Shown: positions 26,444-35,567, numbered from the stretch's first letter. The stretch: 45,793 nucleotides of DNA from Cytophagales bacterium (GCA_004293815.1 RDZD01000033.1:1-45793); one strand, 5' to 3'. A program made the numbers and translations. Notes: generated from the letters alone by a model not told the origin.

Positions 26444-27640
26444 ATGCAAATCATGAAAAATAAATTTTGGGTTTACTTTGTTGTACTTTTTTTAGGTGCA
26501 TTCATCGCTACAGAAGCCGAAGCACAAAAAGTGAGAGGCGGTAACATCGGCACAGCGGGTTCTGATGGCGTGAACCAAGCCAAAGGCGGCTATAAATACT
26601 GGTATAAAAGAAATGTTATCAGACGAGCACCACATAATCACCGCTGGATTTGGTCTAAAAGACGCGAATATTGGACAGTGGGCATCAATGCCAGTGCCAT
26701 GAACTACTTTGGCGATATCGTACCACGTCCTGAGTTTACGAGTACAGACATTCGTTTTACCAGACCTTACATTAGTGTGTTTGCTACCAAACGCTTCAGA
26801 CCACAAATGACTGGACGCTTTATGATAGGCTGGGGACGTGCTGCTGGTGCAGATAGTACCTCTGCAAGTCCTACTACTAATCATGATGTATTCCGCTATA
26901 TCAGAAATGCTTCATTCCGTAACGATGTAGTGGAGTTCAGCACCTCTATCAACATAGATTTGGCCAGCGAAGAGCGTCTGAATAAAGAATATTACAAGCG
27001 TCCTAGTGGGATTATTCCTTATGTAACTTTAGGTATTGGAGTGTTTCACCACAATCCAAAGGCCAAAACACCTTCTCAGTTTGGCGGTGATTGGGTAGCT
27101 TTACAACCCATTGGTACTGAAGGACAGGGGCGTTCGCGTCAGGTAAGTGTTAATGACAGTGTTACAAGAACAATCAGCTATGGTGATAAATATTCTAGAT
27201 GGCAGGTATGTTTTCCTCTTGGTATTGGCTTCCGCAAAAAGCTTAGCGCGAAATGGGATTTAGCATTTGAAGTAAACTATCGCTTCATGCTTACGGACTA
27301 CTTTGATGATGTAAGCCGTAAATATGTGGATCCAGGTCTTTTTGGTGACGATGAGTTGGGCAGAGCTATGCACGACCGCTCACGCGAAGATGGCCGCGCG
27401 GATCGCTTAGCTGCGATGTTTGATGAGGGCAATCTAGCTTATTGGGGCGCAAAAAGTTCTGAAACCTTTACGGGCGTTGATGGCAAAACCTACACGACCT
27501 TCATTGGCTTTGGCAACGAAAATAACATAGAAAATATTCGCGGAAACAGCCGCGACCGAGACGTTCTTCTCGTTACAGGCTTTCATTTATCATACATCTT
27601 GGCTCCAGAAAGCGTCGTGTGTCCGTTGCGATACAGATAA
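26444..27640 (+). CDS. Outer-membrane beta-barrel protein, DUF6089-like
   Basis: The 398-residue product has a signal peptide (hydrophobic core FWVYFVVLFLGAFIATEAEA, cleavage after AQ). A basic, aromatic-rich segment follows, then a barrel-like region starting WTVGINASAMNYFGDI. The alternating strands (for example IIPYVTLGIGVFHHNPKA, FPLGIGFRKKLSAKWDLAFE and VNYRFMLTDYFDD) look like the DUF6089 outer-membrane family of Bacteroidota. A charged insertion lies near residues 295-330 (DELGRAMHDRSREDGRADR). An alternative start at 26453 (MKNKFW) gives the same mature protein. Its function is unknown; a porin-like or envelope structural role is an inference. Confidence 0.75.
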   Translation: MQIMKNKFWVYFVVLFLGAFIATEAEAQKVRGGNIGTAGSDGVNQAKGGYKYWYKRNVIRRAPHNHRWIWSKRREYWTVGINASAMNYFGDIVPRPEFTSTDIRFTRPYISVFATKRFRPQMTGRFMIGWGRAAGADSTSASPTTNHDVFRYIRNASFRNDVVEFSTSINIDLASEERLNKEYYKRPSGIIPYVTLGIGVFHHNPKAKTPSQFGGDWVALQPIGTEGQGRSRQVSVNDSVTRTISYGDKYSRWQVCFPLGIGFRKKLSAKWDLAFEVNYRFMLTDYFDDVSRKYVDPGLFGDDELGRAMHDRSREDGRADRLAAMFDEGNLAYWGAKSSETFTGVDGKTYTTFIGFGNENNIENIRGNSRDRDVLLVTGFHLSYILAPESVVCPLRYR

Positions 27641-27672
27641 CACTTTGGTGCATTATAGAAAAATACAGTTTT

Positions 27673-27708
27673 CAAGAGCCTGATGTATCCCGTCAGGCTC
27701 TTGTTTTT
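27673..27708 (+). terminator. Rho-independent terminator
   Basis: CAAGAGCCTGA (27673-27683) pairs with TCAGGCTCTTG (27693-27703) across a 9-nt loop and is followed by TTTTT. It lies 32 nt after the outer-membrane protein's stop codon. Confidence 0.9.
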
Positions 27709-27810
27709 GCAGGAGCTTTGCGTGTACGTATCTCTTTAAGAGCTGTATTTTAGGACTATTGGCTTTGTCCATGATTTCTAATTCAAAAAACTTTTATATT
27801 CTTGATGATA

Positions 27811-27844
27811 TTTGGCATTTATTGTTAAAAAAAATTTATTTTTG
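27811..27844 (+). promoter_or_regulatory. Promoter of the acyl-CoA dehydrogenase gene
   Basis: TTTG at 27811-27814 and TATTTTTG at 27837-27844 lie 22 bp apart and match the Bacteroidota -33/-7 boxes. The predicted leader is about 150 nt. The 359-bp gap between genes (27641-27999) otherwise holds only the terminator at 27673. A 92-codon frame across it (27759-28037) overlaps the dehydrogenase start and shows no protein-like features. Confidence 0.65.
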
Positions 27845-27999
27845 CAGCAAACCATTCTCAAGAACAAGCTGTTTTACAATGAGTAAATCAGTTGCTTGGA
27901 ATATTTTTACTAAACAAAGCATTGATTTCAATCTCATAATTTTTAGTTTAATCCATACCAAGCTTTATAGCAACACCCTCAAAACCAATATATTTTGTC

Positions 28000-29139
28000 A
28001 TGAATTTTCAACTTACAGAAGAGCAGATAGCCGTTAGAGATGCGGCACGCGAGTTTGCACAAAAAGAGCTCCTCCCAGGCGTAATTGAACGGGACGAAAA
28101 GCAGGAGTTTCCTTACGAACAAATCAAGAAAATGGGTGAACTAGGCTTTATGGGCATGATGGTTTCACCTGAATACGGAGGCAGCGGTATGGATACAGTG
28201 TCGTATGTGCTGGCTATGGAAGAAATTTCCAAAATTGATGCCTCTGCTTCGGTGGCTATGTCGGTCAATAACTCTTTGGTGTGTTGGGGACTGGAAAAGT
28301 ACGGCAATGAAGCTCAGAAACGCAAATATCTTGTGCCGCTTGCAAAGGGAGAAATCATCGGCGCATTCTGTTTGTCTGAGCCAGAAGCTGGTAGTGATGC
28401 CACCTCACAACGCACTACAGCCGAAGATAAAGGCGATTATTATTTACTCAACGGCACAAAAAACTGGATTACAAATGGTAGCACGGCTAGCGTATATCTA
28501 GTGATGGCACAAACCGACGTGGCTAAAGGTCACAAAGGTATTAACTGCCTTATTGTGGAAAAAGGAATGCCTGGATTTGTGGTAGGTAACAAGGAAAATA
28601 AATTAGGTATTCGTGGCTCCGACACTCACTCACTTATGTTTACAGATGTGAAAGTGCCGAAAGAAAATCGCATCGGTGACGACGGTTTTGGTTTTAACTT
28701 TGCGATGAACACACTCAACGGTGGTCGTATTGGTATTGCTTCTCAGGCTTTGGGTATTGCGGCAGGTTCTTATGAGCTGGCTCTCAAGTATTCAAAAGAA
28801 CGCAAAGCGTTTGGCAAACCTATCCATCAGCATCAAGCTATTTCTTTTAAGCTTGCCGATATGGCTACACGCATAGAGGCAGCGCGTTTGCTTTGTTTGC
28901 AGGCTGCTAGCTTGAAAGATAAGAAACAGGATTTCTCGAAAGAGGGCGCAATGGCTAAGCTTTTTGCCTCTGAGGTGGCCATGTGGGCAAGCGTAGAAGC
29001 TGTTCAGATACATGGCGGCTACGGCTATGTGAAAGAATTTCATGTGGAAAGGCTCATGCGTGATGCGAAAATCACACAGATTTATGAAGGGACTTCTGAA
29101 ATTCAGAAAATTGTTATTTCTAGAAGCGTGCTCAAGTAA
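28000..29139 (+). CDS. Acyl-CoA dehydrogenase, short-chain/butyryl type
   Basis: This flavoenzyme catalyses FAD-dependent alpha,beta-dehydrogenation of acyl-CoA in beta-oxidation or branched-chain amino acid breakdown, passing electrons to ETF. The 379-residue protein has the full family layout: N-terminal helical domain, beta domain with FCLSEPEAGSDA and NGTKNWITNG, and C-terminal helical domain with RKAFGKPI, QIHGGYGYVKEF and the catalytic glutamate in IYEGTSEIQ (Glu363). That position fits short-chain/butyryl-CoA dehydrogenases rather than isovaleryl-type enzymes. It is monocistronic, with a promoter upstream and a terminator downstream. Exact chain-length preference is not determined. Confidence 0.95.
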   Translation: MNFQLTEEQIAVRDAAREFAQKELLPGVIERDEKQEFPYEQIKKMGELGFMGMMVSPEYGGSGMDTVSYVLAMEEISKIDASASVAMSVNNSLVCWGLEKYGNEAQKRKYLVPLAKGEIIGAFCLSEPEAGSDATSQRTTAEDKGDYYLLNGTKNWITNGSTASVYLVMAQTDVAKGHKGINCLIVEKGMPGFVVGNKENKLGIRGSDTHSLMFTDVKVPKENRIGDDGFGFNFAMNTLNGGRIGIASQALGIAAGSYELALKYSKERKAFGKPIHQHQAISFKLADMATRIEAARLLCLQAASLKDKKQDFSKEGAMAKLFASEVAMWASVEAVQIHGGYGYVKEFHVERLMRDAKITQIYEGTSEIQKIVISRSVLK

Positions 29140-29168
29140 AAAAGTTTCATAAATAACTATGGCTTAAT

Positions 29169-29213
29169 AACAAGGCTTGGAACGAATATCTGTTCCAAGT
29201 CTTGTTTTATTTC
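29169..29213 (+). terminator. Rho-independent terminator
   Basis: Arms 29169-29183 and 29192-29206 form a 15-bp stem with one G-T pair and an 8-nt loop, followed by TTATTT. It lies 29 nt after the acyl-CoA dehydrogenase stop codon. Confidence 0.85.
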
Positions 29214-29242
29214 AAAGCCATGTTTGAGCAAAAACACAAGCG

Positions 29243-29791
29243 ATGTTGAAGAAAATTTTTCTGGTAGGTATGCCTACATCTGGGAAAAGCAGCATAGGCC
29301 CACCGCTTAGCAGAAGGCTTTCCCTAGATTTTATGGACTTGGACAAGCTGATTGAACACCAAGTGGGTTGTAGCATATCCAACTACTTCAAAGCTTTTGG
29401 CGAGGCAAGTTTCAGAGAATTAGAAAAAATAACTCTCAAGGAAGTGATACATGCCAAAGAGCAATTCGTATTAGCCTGTGGGGGTGGGACACCTTGTTAT
29501 GCCGATAACATGGACGTAATGTGTCAGAACGGTGTGGTTGTTTTTCTAGACCCACCCATACAACATATTGTGAGTAGGCTCTACACTGGCAGGCGCAGCA
29601 GACCAATTTTTGATGACGTAAGCTCAGAATTTTTTGTAAAAAAAGTCCTTAAGCTCTATGAAGAGCGACTTGTATGTTACCAAAAAGCACACATCAGAGT
29701 GCGAACTATACGAAATTCTTCCACTTACATTGCTCAACAAATAGAGGATTTTTATCAGAAAGCCGAGTCTAACAAACCAGATGAGATTTAG
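29243..29791 (+). CDS. aroK: Shikimate kinase
   Basis: AroK phosphorylates shikimate at the 3-hydroxyl with ATP, the fifth step of the common aromatic amino acid pathway. The 182-residue protein has Walker A GMPTSGKS near residues 9-16, the shikimate-binding Asp in FMDLDKLIE, an Arg in SFRELE, the glycine-rich CGGGTP loop, and the lid arginines in TGRRSRPIF. Length is typical. It starts about 30 nt after a terminator and no clear -33/-7 promoter was found, so it may depend partly on read-through. Its stop codon is 5 nt from the stop of the convergent gene. Confidence 0.95.
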   Translation: MLKKIFLVGMPTSGKSSIGPPLSRRLSLDFMDLDKLIEHQVGCSISNYFKAFGEASFRELEKITLKEVIHAKEQFVLACGGGTPCYADNMDVMCQNGVVVFLDPPIQHIVSRLYTGRRSRPIFDDVSSEFFVKKVLKLYEERLVCYQKAHIRVRTIRNSSTYIAQQIEDFYQKAESNKPDEI

Positions 29792-29796
29792 CCTTC

Positions 29797-30816
29797 TTAA
29801 ACAAAGAATAATTTGTTGAAGTTGGCTATAAAGTATTGCAGAGCAATATCTACCGCATTGGGCATGGAAATATCGCCCTCAGGCAGTTTATACTGGGCTT
29901 GATAGGGCATACGTGGCATTTTGTAAATAGTGCGCATTTGCTCACCTACGACGGCATACGTGATGTCCTGAGTATTGGCATCAAACGTGACGAGCAGATA
30001 CTCTTTGGCGAGGATTCCCCACGACAGACCTTCCAGTTCAGATGAGTGAATATAGATTTCTACACGTTTTTTTGTGCTTCGTTCGTCCACAATCTTAATC
30101 AGAGAATTAAATACTTGGCGGTTGATTTTGGCATTGTTGGTGCCATAATAATCTTCCATTCTAATTACGATGTTACTTTCATCTTTTGAAAAAAAATCTT
30201 TAAAAACAGTGTATTCGTAGTTTTTTTGATTGAAAGTCATATTTCCTTTGTGTTCACGAGTTGGTGCCACTTTGCTAGACTCCATTGGCTTGACAAACAC
30301 CGATTCATAGCGTTTGGTAAATTCTGTCACAGCTATTCTAAATGCAGCCGCCTCGTCAAAGCCTGCTGCTGCGAAGGATTCCACCATTTCAGAGTCTTTG
30401 AGTTCGCGTGCTATGTTTGGGTCTTTGAGCTTGTCACCCACAGGAAGGTAATATACTTTCATTTTATCCCACATAAAACTCACTCTCAAATGGTTGGTGG
30501 GGTAAACCGTCCACATACCTTGTACTGGTGATGCCAAAAACACTTTTACAAGTGAAATGCGTCCTTGCACTCTTTTAAGCTCTAAGTCTGTTCTAAAAAC
30601 GATATTGGATTGTATATCGTCTTCGCCTAACTTATTGGTGAAAGTGCTGTAAACCTCTAATCCCCAAAACTGAGGTTCGGATTCTTTTTGTGTGATTTTA
30701 TAAAAATAGTAACGCCCCTGGCACGTAAAAGTATCTGTTATACTGACATCAGAAGCTTTTGTTTGGTAAGCAAACACGAAAAGAAAGGCTAAAAGCAAGC
30801 CTAATTTTTTTGACAT
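29797..30816 (-). CDS. Exported protein of unknown function
   Basis: The 339-residue product begins with a signal peptide (MSKKLGLLLAFLFVFAYQ, cleavage near TKA-S) and has no later membrane helix or lipobox Cys. The mature part is beta-rich, with many aromatic strands (for example YYFYKITQ, LRVSFMWDKMKVYYLP, EYLLVTFDA) and a helical segment about residues 145-170 (SFAAAGFDEAAAFRIAV). It ends in hydrophobic FIANFNKLFFV. I do not recognise the family. It is transcribed from the minus-strand promoter at 30891-30921, divergent from the polysaccharide deacetylase gene, and convergent with aroK. Confidence 0.8.
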   Translation of the reverse strand: MSKKLGLLLAFLFVFAYQTKASDVSITDTFTCQGRYYFYKITQKESEPQFWGLEVYSTFTNKLGEDDIQSNIVFRTDLELKRVQGRISLVKVFLASPVQGMWTVYPTNHLRVSFMWDKMKVYYLPVGDKLKDPNIARELKDSEMVESFAAAGFDEAAAFRIAVTEFTKRYESVFVKPMESSKVAPTREHKGNMTFNQKNYEYTVFKDFFSKDESNIVIRMEDYYGTNNAKINRQVFNSLIKIVDERSTKKRVEIYIHSSELEGLSWGILAKEYLLVTFDANTQDITYAVVGEQMRTIYKMPRMPYQAQYKLPEGDISMPNAVDIALQYFIANFNKLFFV

Positions 30817-30890
30817 ATCATCTTTGTTTGAGAAAACATTATTGACACAGAACCTCTACCAGCCCTCAGCTTATAACGTTGATTAGAGTG

Positions 30891-30921
30891 CAAAATTACA
30901 TCAAGTTTCGCATCTATCAAT
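30891..30921 (-). promoter_or_regulatory. Promoter of the exported unknown protein
   Basis: On the minus strand, ATTG (30918-30921) and TAATTTTG (30891-30898) are separated by 19 bp. The -7 box is an exact consensus match and the -33 box has one mismatch. The transcription start would be about 70 nt before the ATG at 30816. The element overlaps the opposite-strand promoter of the deacetylase. Confidence 0.6.
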
Positions 30922-30938
30922 AAATTGCCCTACCTTTG
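30906..30938 (+). promoter_or_regulatory. Promoter of the polysaccharide deacetylase gene
   Basis: TACCTTTG at 30931-30938 matches the -7 consensus exactly. TTTC at 30906-30909, 21 bp upstream, is a one-mismatch -33 box. The predicted leader is about 85 nt. Confidence 0.6.
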
Positions 30939-31027
30939 TGATATGATTTAGAACGCTTCTCAAAGGCAATAATAAAATTTAATTTTTGAAGCAACCTTGC
31001 GGACACCAGTCTTGTCTTTAGAGTGCT

Positions 31028-31672
31028 ATGTATCTACACAAAACTTCTCAGATTATTCAGAGAGCTTTTCCAAACTTTGTTTGGCATAAAGCCACCTCCG
31101 AAAAGATAATTTACCTTACTTTTGATGACGGCCCCATACCCAATGAAACCGAGTATGTGTTGGATCTGTTGCAGTTAGCAGGTGCAAAAGCCACTTTTTT
31201 TTGTGTGGGCGACAATGTTCGTAAGCACCCCGATATCTTCAAGCGCATACTGCGAGAAGGGCATGAGGTGGGTAACCACACTTATAACCATCTAAACGGC
31301 TGGAACTCTAATTTAGATACTTACATTCAAAATGTGGAGGCTTGCCGCCAAGTAATGACTCAGGTGGCTAAAGATGCAGGAATACCGCTCAAGTTGCGTT
31401 TTTTTAGACCACCTTATGGGCGACTAAGTCCGCAACAAAGCGGTGTTATTAAAGAGACTTATCAAGTGGTGATGTGGGACGTTCTGACTGGCGATTTTGA
31501 TGCCAAGCTAGATCCTATTCAATGCTACAACAAAGCTATAAAGAACACAGAACAAGGCTCTATTGTTATTTTTCACGACAGTCTGAAGGCTGCTCGCACC
31601 ATGCGGCATGTGTTACCGCTTTATCTAGACTATTTTTTGAATAAAGGCTATCGATTCGCAGCCCTTTCTTAG
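31028..31672 (+). CDS. Polysaccharide deacetylase (NodB homology, CE4 family)
   Basis: This 214-residue CE4 enzyme removes N-acetyl groups from an amino-sugar polymer such as peptidoglycan or an exopolysaccharide. Motif 1 TFDDGP supplies the catalytic base and a metal ligand, motif 2 HTYNH gives the metal-binding histidines, motif 3 is RPPYG, and the last motif is IVIFHDS with the catalytic histidine. All metal ligands (Asp-His-His) are present. No signal peptide or membrane anchor is evident: the N-terminus (MYLHKTSQIIQRAFPNF) is not clearly hydrophobic, so its location is uncertain. The substrate is not identifiable from sequence. Confidence 0.92.
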   Translation: MYLHKTSQIIQRAFPNFVWHKATSEKIIYLTFDDGPIPNETEYVLDLLQLAGAKATFFCVGDNVRKHPDIFKRILREGHEVGNHTYNHLNGWNSNLDTYIQNVEACRQVMTQVAKDAGIPLKLRFFRPPYGRLSPQQSGVIKETYQVVMWDVLTGDFDAKLDPIQCYNKAIKNTEQGSIVIFHDSLKAARTMRHVLPLYLDYFLNKGYRFAALS

Positions 31673-31702
31673 CCAAGATGTAGATTTTAGAACAAGCATT
31701 TT

Positions 31703-34423
31703 TTATTCCCCATTCATTACAAAAGCACCCCAAAAATAGGGTTCTGGATGATACTTTTTAATTTCCAGCTGAGCTTCTTTAAAGGCTCTTCGCGCACATC
31801 CATACTGAGCATAGCGTTTATAAAAATGGGTCATCAGTTCTTGAGTGACAGCGTCGTCTACATTCCAAAGAGACATGATAATGCTCTTGGCACCCGCCAC
31901 GCGGAAGGCGCGCTGCAAGCCATAACCCCCCTCACCTGCTTTCACATCGCCCAAGCCCGTTTGACATGCTGAGAGAACAACCAAGTCTGTATTATCCAGC
32001 TCTAGGTTAGCCGCTTCTAATGCGGTAAGTATACCATCTTCAGTATCAGGCTTTATTTTTGAACGAGTGTATTCGCTTACGCCCGTAAGCAGGAGGCCAG
32101 AGCGCAACATGGGGATTGATTTATAGTTTGTTTCTTGCTCATTCATAAAAAAACCGTGCGTTGAAATATGTAGAATTTTAGGGCTTTTGATCTTTTTGAT
32201 ATTTTCTTCGGTAGATTCCATACCCATCATAACCGATGTATTATACTTTTTTTGACTCAGCAACTGAGCAATGCTTTCTACTTCACGCTTAGTACCAGGC
32301 AACTGCGATAAGTTCTGAAATTTATGATAATTTCGGGTTGAGTCAGTTACTTTTTGTTCTGAAGCCAATTCTTTTTGTCTATCATAAATAGGATAGCCCA
32401 CAAGGTAAGCCTGTAAAGTGTTTTTTTTCGCTTTACCAAAAGCCAGAATATCTTTTGTATTGCTCACTAAGTGTATGTCTACTTCTTCTATAAGGTATTT
32501 TTTAGTTTCTGGGTTCAACAAAGTATTCAAAGAAAGCTGATTATAAACGCCATCAGGTGCTAAGTATACTTTTTTGATGCCAGTAAGATATGGGGCAATA
32601 GGTTTCCAAAATGCGTTATATGAAATCAGATCTACTTGTTCAAAATTTATCATATTATGGTAATAAGTTTGAAACTCTTGCTCTAAAACATATCCATTTT
32701 TTAGGTTAATGAGCAAAGGACTTTGACTATGTTTTTTTATAAGCAAGGCCACGTAGGACACACTGTCTTCCTTACTGAGCTCAAGTCTAATAATCTCAAT
32801 AGCTGCTTCATTATTTTTAAGTTTCTTTTCAATATCGCGCCACGTGGTTTTGTGATGTTCAGTGAGGTTTGTAAAATCTTTGGATTGCTGCTCTAGTTTT
32901 TTCTCTATATTGTTAATCGTAGCTTCTAAACTGTCTATATTGATATGGCTTTGCATTAACTCATTTTTACTCATCTGATAACACCTTGCCAGATTGGATT
33001 TTGCCTGATTCCACATCTGATATTTTTTTATAAGGTTGGTGTCACCGCTGTTTAGAATCCGGCTTTTCATTTTTTGGGTGGCTGATAGCAAAATACCTTT
33101 GGTAAACAGCTGCGTGTCATAAGCTGCTGATATAGCTCTTTCGTGACGAATGGCAAAGTTACAGAATTTGTCTATGTGAGATTTTATCGTATTATCATAG
33201 TAACTGCTTTTTTCGCTTTCGCTCATAAAAGAAAAGTTTTTATACACCACTTTTTGCACAAGTGTGATGTTTTCTAGATAAAAACCTTCTGCCTCTTCAT
33301 ATCGCTCTGTTTTTTCATAGAGATTGCCTAATTTGCCTAATGCACCGATATAGCCGATATTTTCTTTATTGACAATTTCTTGATAGATCTGTAAGACTTC
33401 TTTATAAATGGCTTCTGCTGCTTGGTATCTACCCATATTTACATACACCGTTGCTAAGTTCTTAAGAGTATTGACATACGGTAAAGTTTTTTTACCATTA
33501 AGCTCTCCTTTAAGGCTTAAAGCTTCTTTATAGAGCCGCTCTGCCGCCTCATAATTGCGTGTGTCGTTATAGAAAACAGCCAAATTATTAAGCGACGTGG
33601 CATAGCTGCGATGCCTATCGCCTAATGTTTCTTTTTTGATTTGTAAAATTTTCAATAATGTGGCCTCTGCGGCCTTCATGTCTCCATTAATTCTATACAA
33701 AGATGCCATATTGCTAAGCGAAGCTGCGTAGTCAGGGCACTGCGTTCCCACAGTCTCTTCCAAAATGTTCAACACCTCTTTACTGAGGAGTTCTGCCTGT
33801 GTAAAGTTGCCTATTCGCCTGTATAAAACAGCCAAGTTACCCAATGTGGCAGCATAATCAGGATGTTTTAAGCCTAGTAGCTTTCGTTTGATAGCAAGGG
33901 TAGTTTGAAGACAGTGCTCAGCCTTGTAATAGTCGCTAGTGGCCAGATAAAGGACAGCTAAGCGGTTAGTAGAGTTGCCGTAGTCTAGATTATCAACACC
34001 GAGTAGCTCTTGCTGTAGTTGTGCAGCCTCTTGATAGGCGGTTTCGGCAGCTTGGTAGTCGCCTTTTTGGTAGTAAAATAACCCCTTAACATAGGAAGCC
34101 TGAGCATATTCTATATGTCTGCTTCCTAATACATTCTTTATGAGTAAAGAGGTTTCTATCAAAAAAGGTTCAAAATCTTTTCCACAATCTCTAAAGACCT
34201 TACTCTTTCCAAGCTTATTTCTGGTTTGAATGTATGGCAAGCTGTTTTGGCCAAAGCTAGTCTCACTTAGTATGAGAGCCTGCTCAAAAAGCTGCTCTGC
34301 TCCCTCAAAGTCCTGCTCTTTCAACAAGGAATCTGCTTTTCGGAAGACTGGCTCCCATGTGGCCTGTGCAAAAGTTATAGCTGGTAACAGTAATAAATAA
34401 ACAATAAAAAGTGTATTTTTCAT
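31703..34423 (-). CDS. Exported TPR-CHAT caspase-like peptidase
   Basis: Starting at 34423 the 906-residue product has a signal peptide (MKNTLFIVYLLLLPAITFAQ). The frame stays open to an ATG 11 codons upstream (34456), but the shorter form puts the signal peptide at the N-terminus. Residues about 20-400 are TPR units of the 42-residue tandem type (for example AERLYKEALSLKGEL, TLKNLATVYVNMGRYQAAE). A coiled-coil linker follows, then a C-terminal CHAT domain (about 600-906), a clan CD cysteine peptidase related to caspases and separase. The catalytic pair is present: His756 in HISTHGFF and Cys820 in LSACQTGLG, followed by GEGGYGLQRAF and SLWNVDD. An active protease is therefore predicted. Substrate and trigger are unknown, and no partner gene is obvious nearby. 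Confidence 0.9.
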   Translation of the reverse strand: MKNTLFIVYLLLLPAITFAQATWEPVFRKADSLLKEQDFEGAEQLFEQALILSETSFGQNSLPYIQTRNKLGKSKVFRDCGKDFEPFLIETSLLIKNVLGSRHIEYAQASYVKGLFYYQKGDYQAAETAYQEAAQLQQELLGVDNLDYGNSTNRLAVLYLATSDYYKAEHCLQTTLAIKRKLLGLKHPDYAATLGNLAVLYRRIGNFTQAELLSKEVLNILEETVGTQCPDYAASLSNMASLYRINGDMKAAEATLLKILQIKKETLGDRHRSYATSLNNLAVFYNDTRNYEAAERLYKEALSLKGELNGKKTLPYVNTLKNLATVYVNMGRYQAAEAIYKEVLQIYQEIVNKENIGYIGALGKLGNLYEKTERYEEAEGFYLENITLVQKVVYKNFSFMSESEKSSYYDNTIKSHIDKFCNFAIRHERAISAAYDTQLFTKGILLSATQKMKSRILNSGDTNLIKKYQMWNQAKSNLARCYQMSKNELMQSHINIDSLEATINNIEKKLEQQSKDFTNLTEHHKTTWRDIEKKLKNNEAAIEIIRLELSKEDSVSYVALLIKKHSQSPLLINLKNGYVLEQEFQTYYHNMINFEQVDLISYNAFWKPIAPYLTGIKKVYLAPDGVYNQLSLNTLLNPETKKYLIEEVDIHLVSNTKDILAFGKAKKNTLQAYLVGYPIYDRQKELASEQKVTDSTRNYHKFQNLSQLPGTKREVESIAQLLSQKKYNTSVMMGMESTEENIKKIKSPKILHISTHGFFMNEQETNYKSIPMLRSGLLLTGVSEYTRSKIKPDTEDGILTALEAANLELDNTDLVVLSACQTGLGDVKAGEGGYGLQRAFRVAGAKSIIMSLWNVDDAVTQELMTHFYKRYAQYGCARRAFKEAQLEIKKYHPEPYFWGAFVMNGE

Positions 34424-34601
34424 ATCTATGCGCATTTTTGAACTGTAATAATACAAGATAAGCGAAACGCATCAAAAACAATTAACCCATTTTGCTATAA
34501 TATTTTATGCAAAATATCTCATTTAAGACTTTAATATACAAACTCATACAAGGGCTCTCTGGTTTTATTATTATCTGTTTTATAAAAGAAAAGCGGTATT
34601 T

Positions 34602-34632
34602 TTTGACAAACTATATTTTTTGTGCAACTTTG
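34602..34632 (+). promoter_or_regulatory. Promoter of the DUF2911 gene
   Basis: TTTG at 34602-34605 and CAACTTTG at 34625-34632 are separated by 19 bp; the -7 box has one mismatch to TAnnTTTG. Because it covers 34620, the upstream in-frame TTG there cannot be the start, which supports the ATG at 34692. Confidence 0.55.
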
Positions 34633-34691
34633 TAATCCCAACACAACCAAACTTTGTTTTTCAGAATATTACTGCTAAATTAAAAAAAAAT

Positions 34692-35567
34692 ATGTTAAAA
34701 AGTATCTTTTACGCTTTATTCTTTACACTATTAACCTTGAGTGCACAGGCTCAGATAAGTACGCCTGCACCAAGTCCACTTGGTTCAATCACACAAAAAG
34801 TGGGCTTGGCTGATGTTAAAATAGAATATTCACGTCCCTCTGCAAAGAGTCGTCCTATTTTTGGGACTACCAGCAAGCATGTTGTGCCGTTTGATCAAGT
34901 TTGGCGTACAGGTGCAAACGGTGCTACAACTATCAATTTCAGCAAGGAAATGAGCGTGAATGGCACAAAAGTACCAGCTGGCACTTTTGCCATTTATACC
35001 ATACCAGGGGCAGCAGAGTGGACTATTGTCCTCAACAAAAACATAACCCTTGGCGGCAACACAGAGGGCTACAAGGCAGAGGAAGATGTGGCGCGTTTTA
35101 AAGTGGCTCCTACTAAGCTCAATGATAAAATAGAAACTTTCACAATTCATCTGGCTTCTTTAACCGAAAATACCGCTACTGTGGAAATGTTGTGGGAAAA
35201 TACAAAAGTAGGCTTTGTTGTCGCTCACGACGCAGAAACTGAGATTATGGCTCAGGTGGCTAAATTTGAAAAAAATCCGATGTCTAGCCTTGTGAGCAAC
35301 TACTGGAATGCTTCACAGTATTACTACAACAACAATAAAGACATGCAAAAAGCTTTGGAGTGGGTCAATAAAGCCATCGAATATAGAGGTGGCGAGCCTC
35401 CTTATTGGTATTTGCGTCATAAGTCGCTGGTACAAGCCAAGCTCAAAGACTACAAAGGTGCTATAGAAACTGCTAAAACATCTATGGAAAAAGCTAAAGC
35501 TGAAGGCGACACCGCTTATGAAAATGCCAACAAAAACTCCATTGAAGAGTGGTCTAAAATGAAGTAA
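34692..35567 (+). CDS. Exported DUF2911 domain protein with C-terminal TPR-like helices
   Basis: The 291-residue product from ATG 34692 has a signal peptide (MLKSIFYALFFTLLTLSAQA) and then the DUF2911 domain (about residues 25-180). That domain has recognisable segments ITQKVGLADVKIEYSRPSAK, RPIFG, VPFDQVWRTGANGATTI and PAGTFAIYTIP. Residues about 190-291 are helical and TPR-like (ALEWVNKAIEYRGGEPPYWY, AIETAKTSMEKAKAEGD). The domain is common in Bacteroidota but has no established function. The gene ends just before a large hairpin shared with htpG. Confidence 0.88.
   Translation: MLKSIFYALFFTLLTLSAQAQISTPAPSPLGSITQKVGLADVKIEYSRPSAKSRPIFGTTSKHVVPFDQVWRTGANGATTINFSKEMSVNGTKVPAGTFAIYTIPGAAEWTIVLNKNITLGGNTEGYKAEEDVARFKVAPTKLNDKIETFTIHLASLTENTATVEMLWENTKVGFVVAHDAETEIMAQVAKFEKNPMSSLVSNYWNASQYYYNNNKDMQKALEWVNKAIEYRGGEPPYWYLRHKSLVQAKLKDYKGAIETAKTSMEKAKAEGDTAYENANKNSIEEWSKMK

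Noticed and set aside
27759..28037. 92-codon plus-strand frame before the acyl-CoA dehydrogenase
   Set aside because: It spans a good promoter (27811-27844), overlaps the dehydrogenase start in another phase and has no protein-like features.
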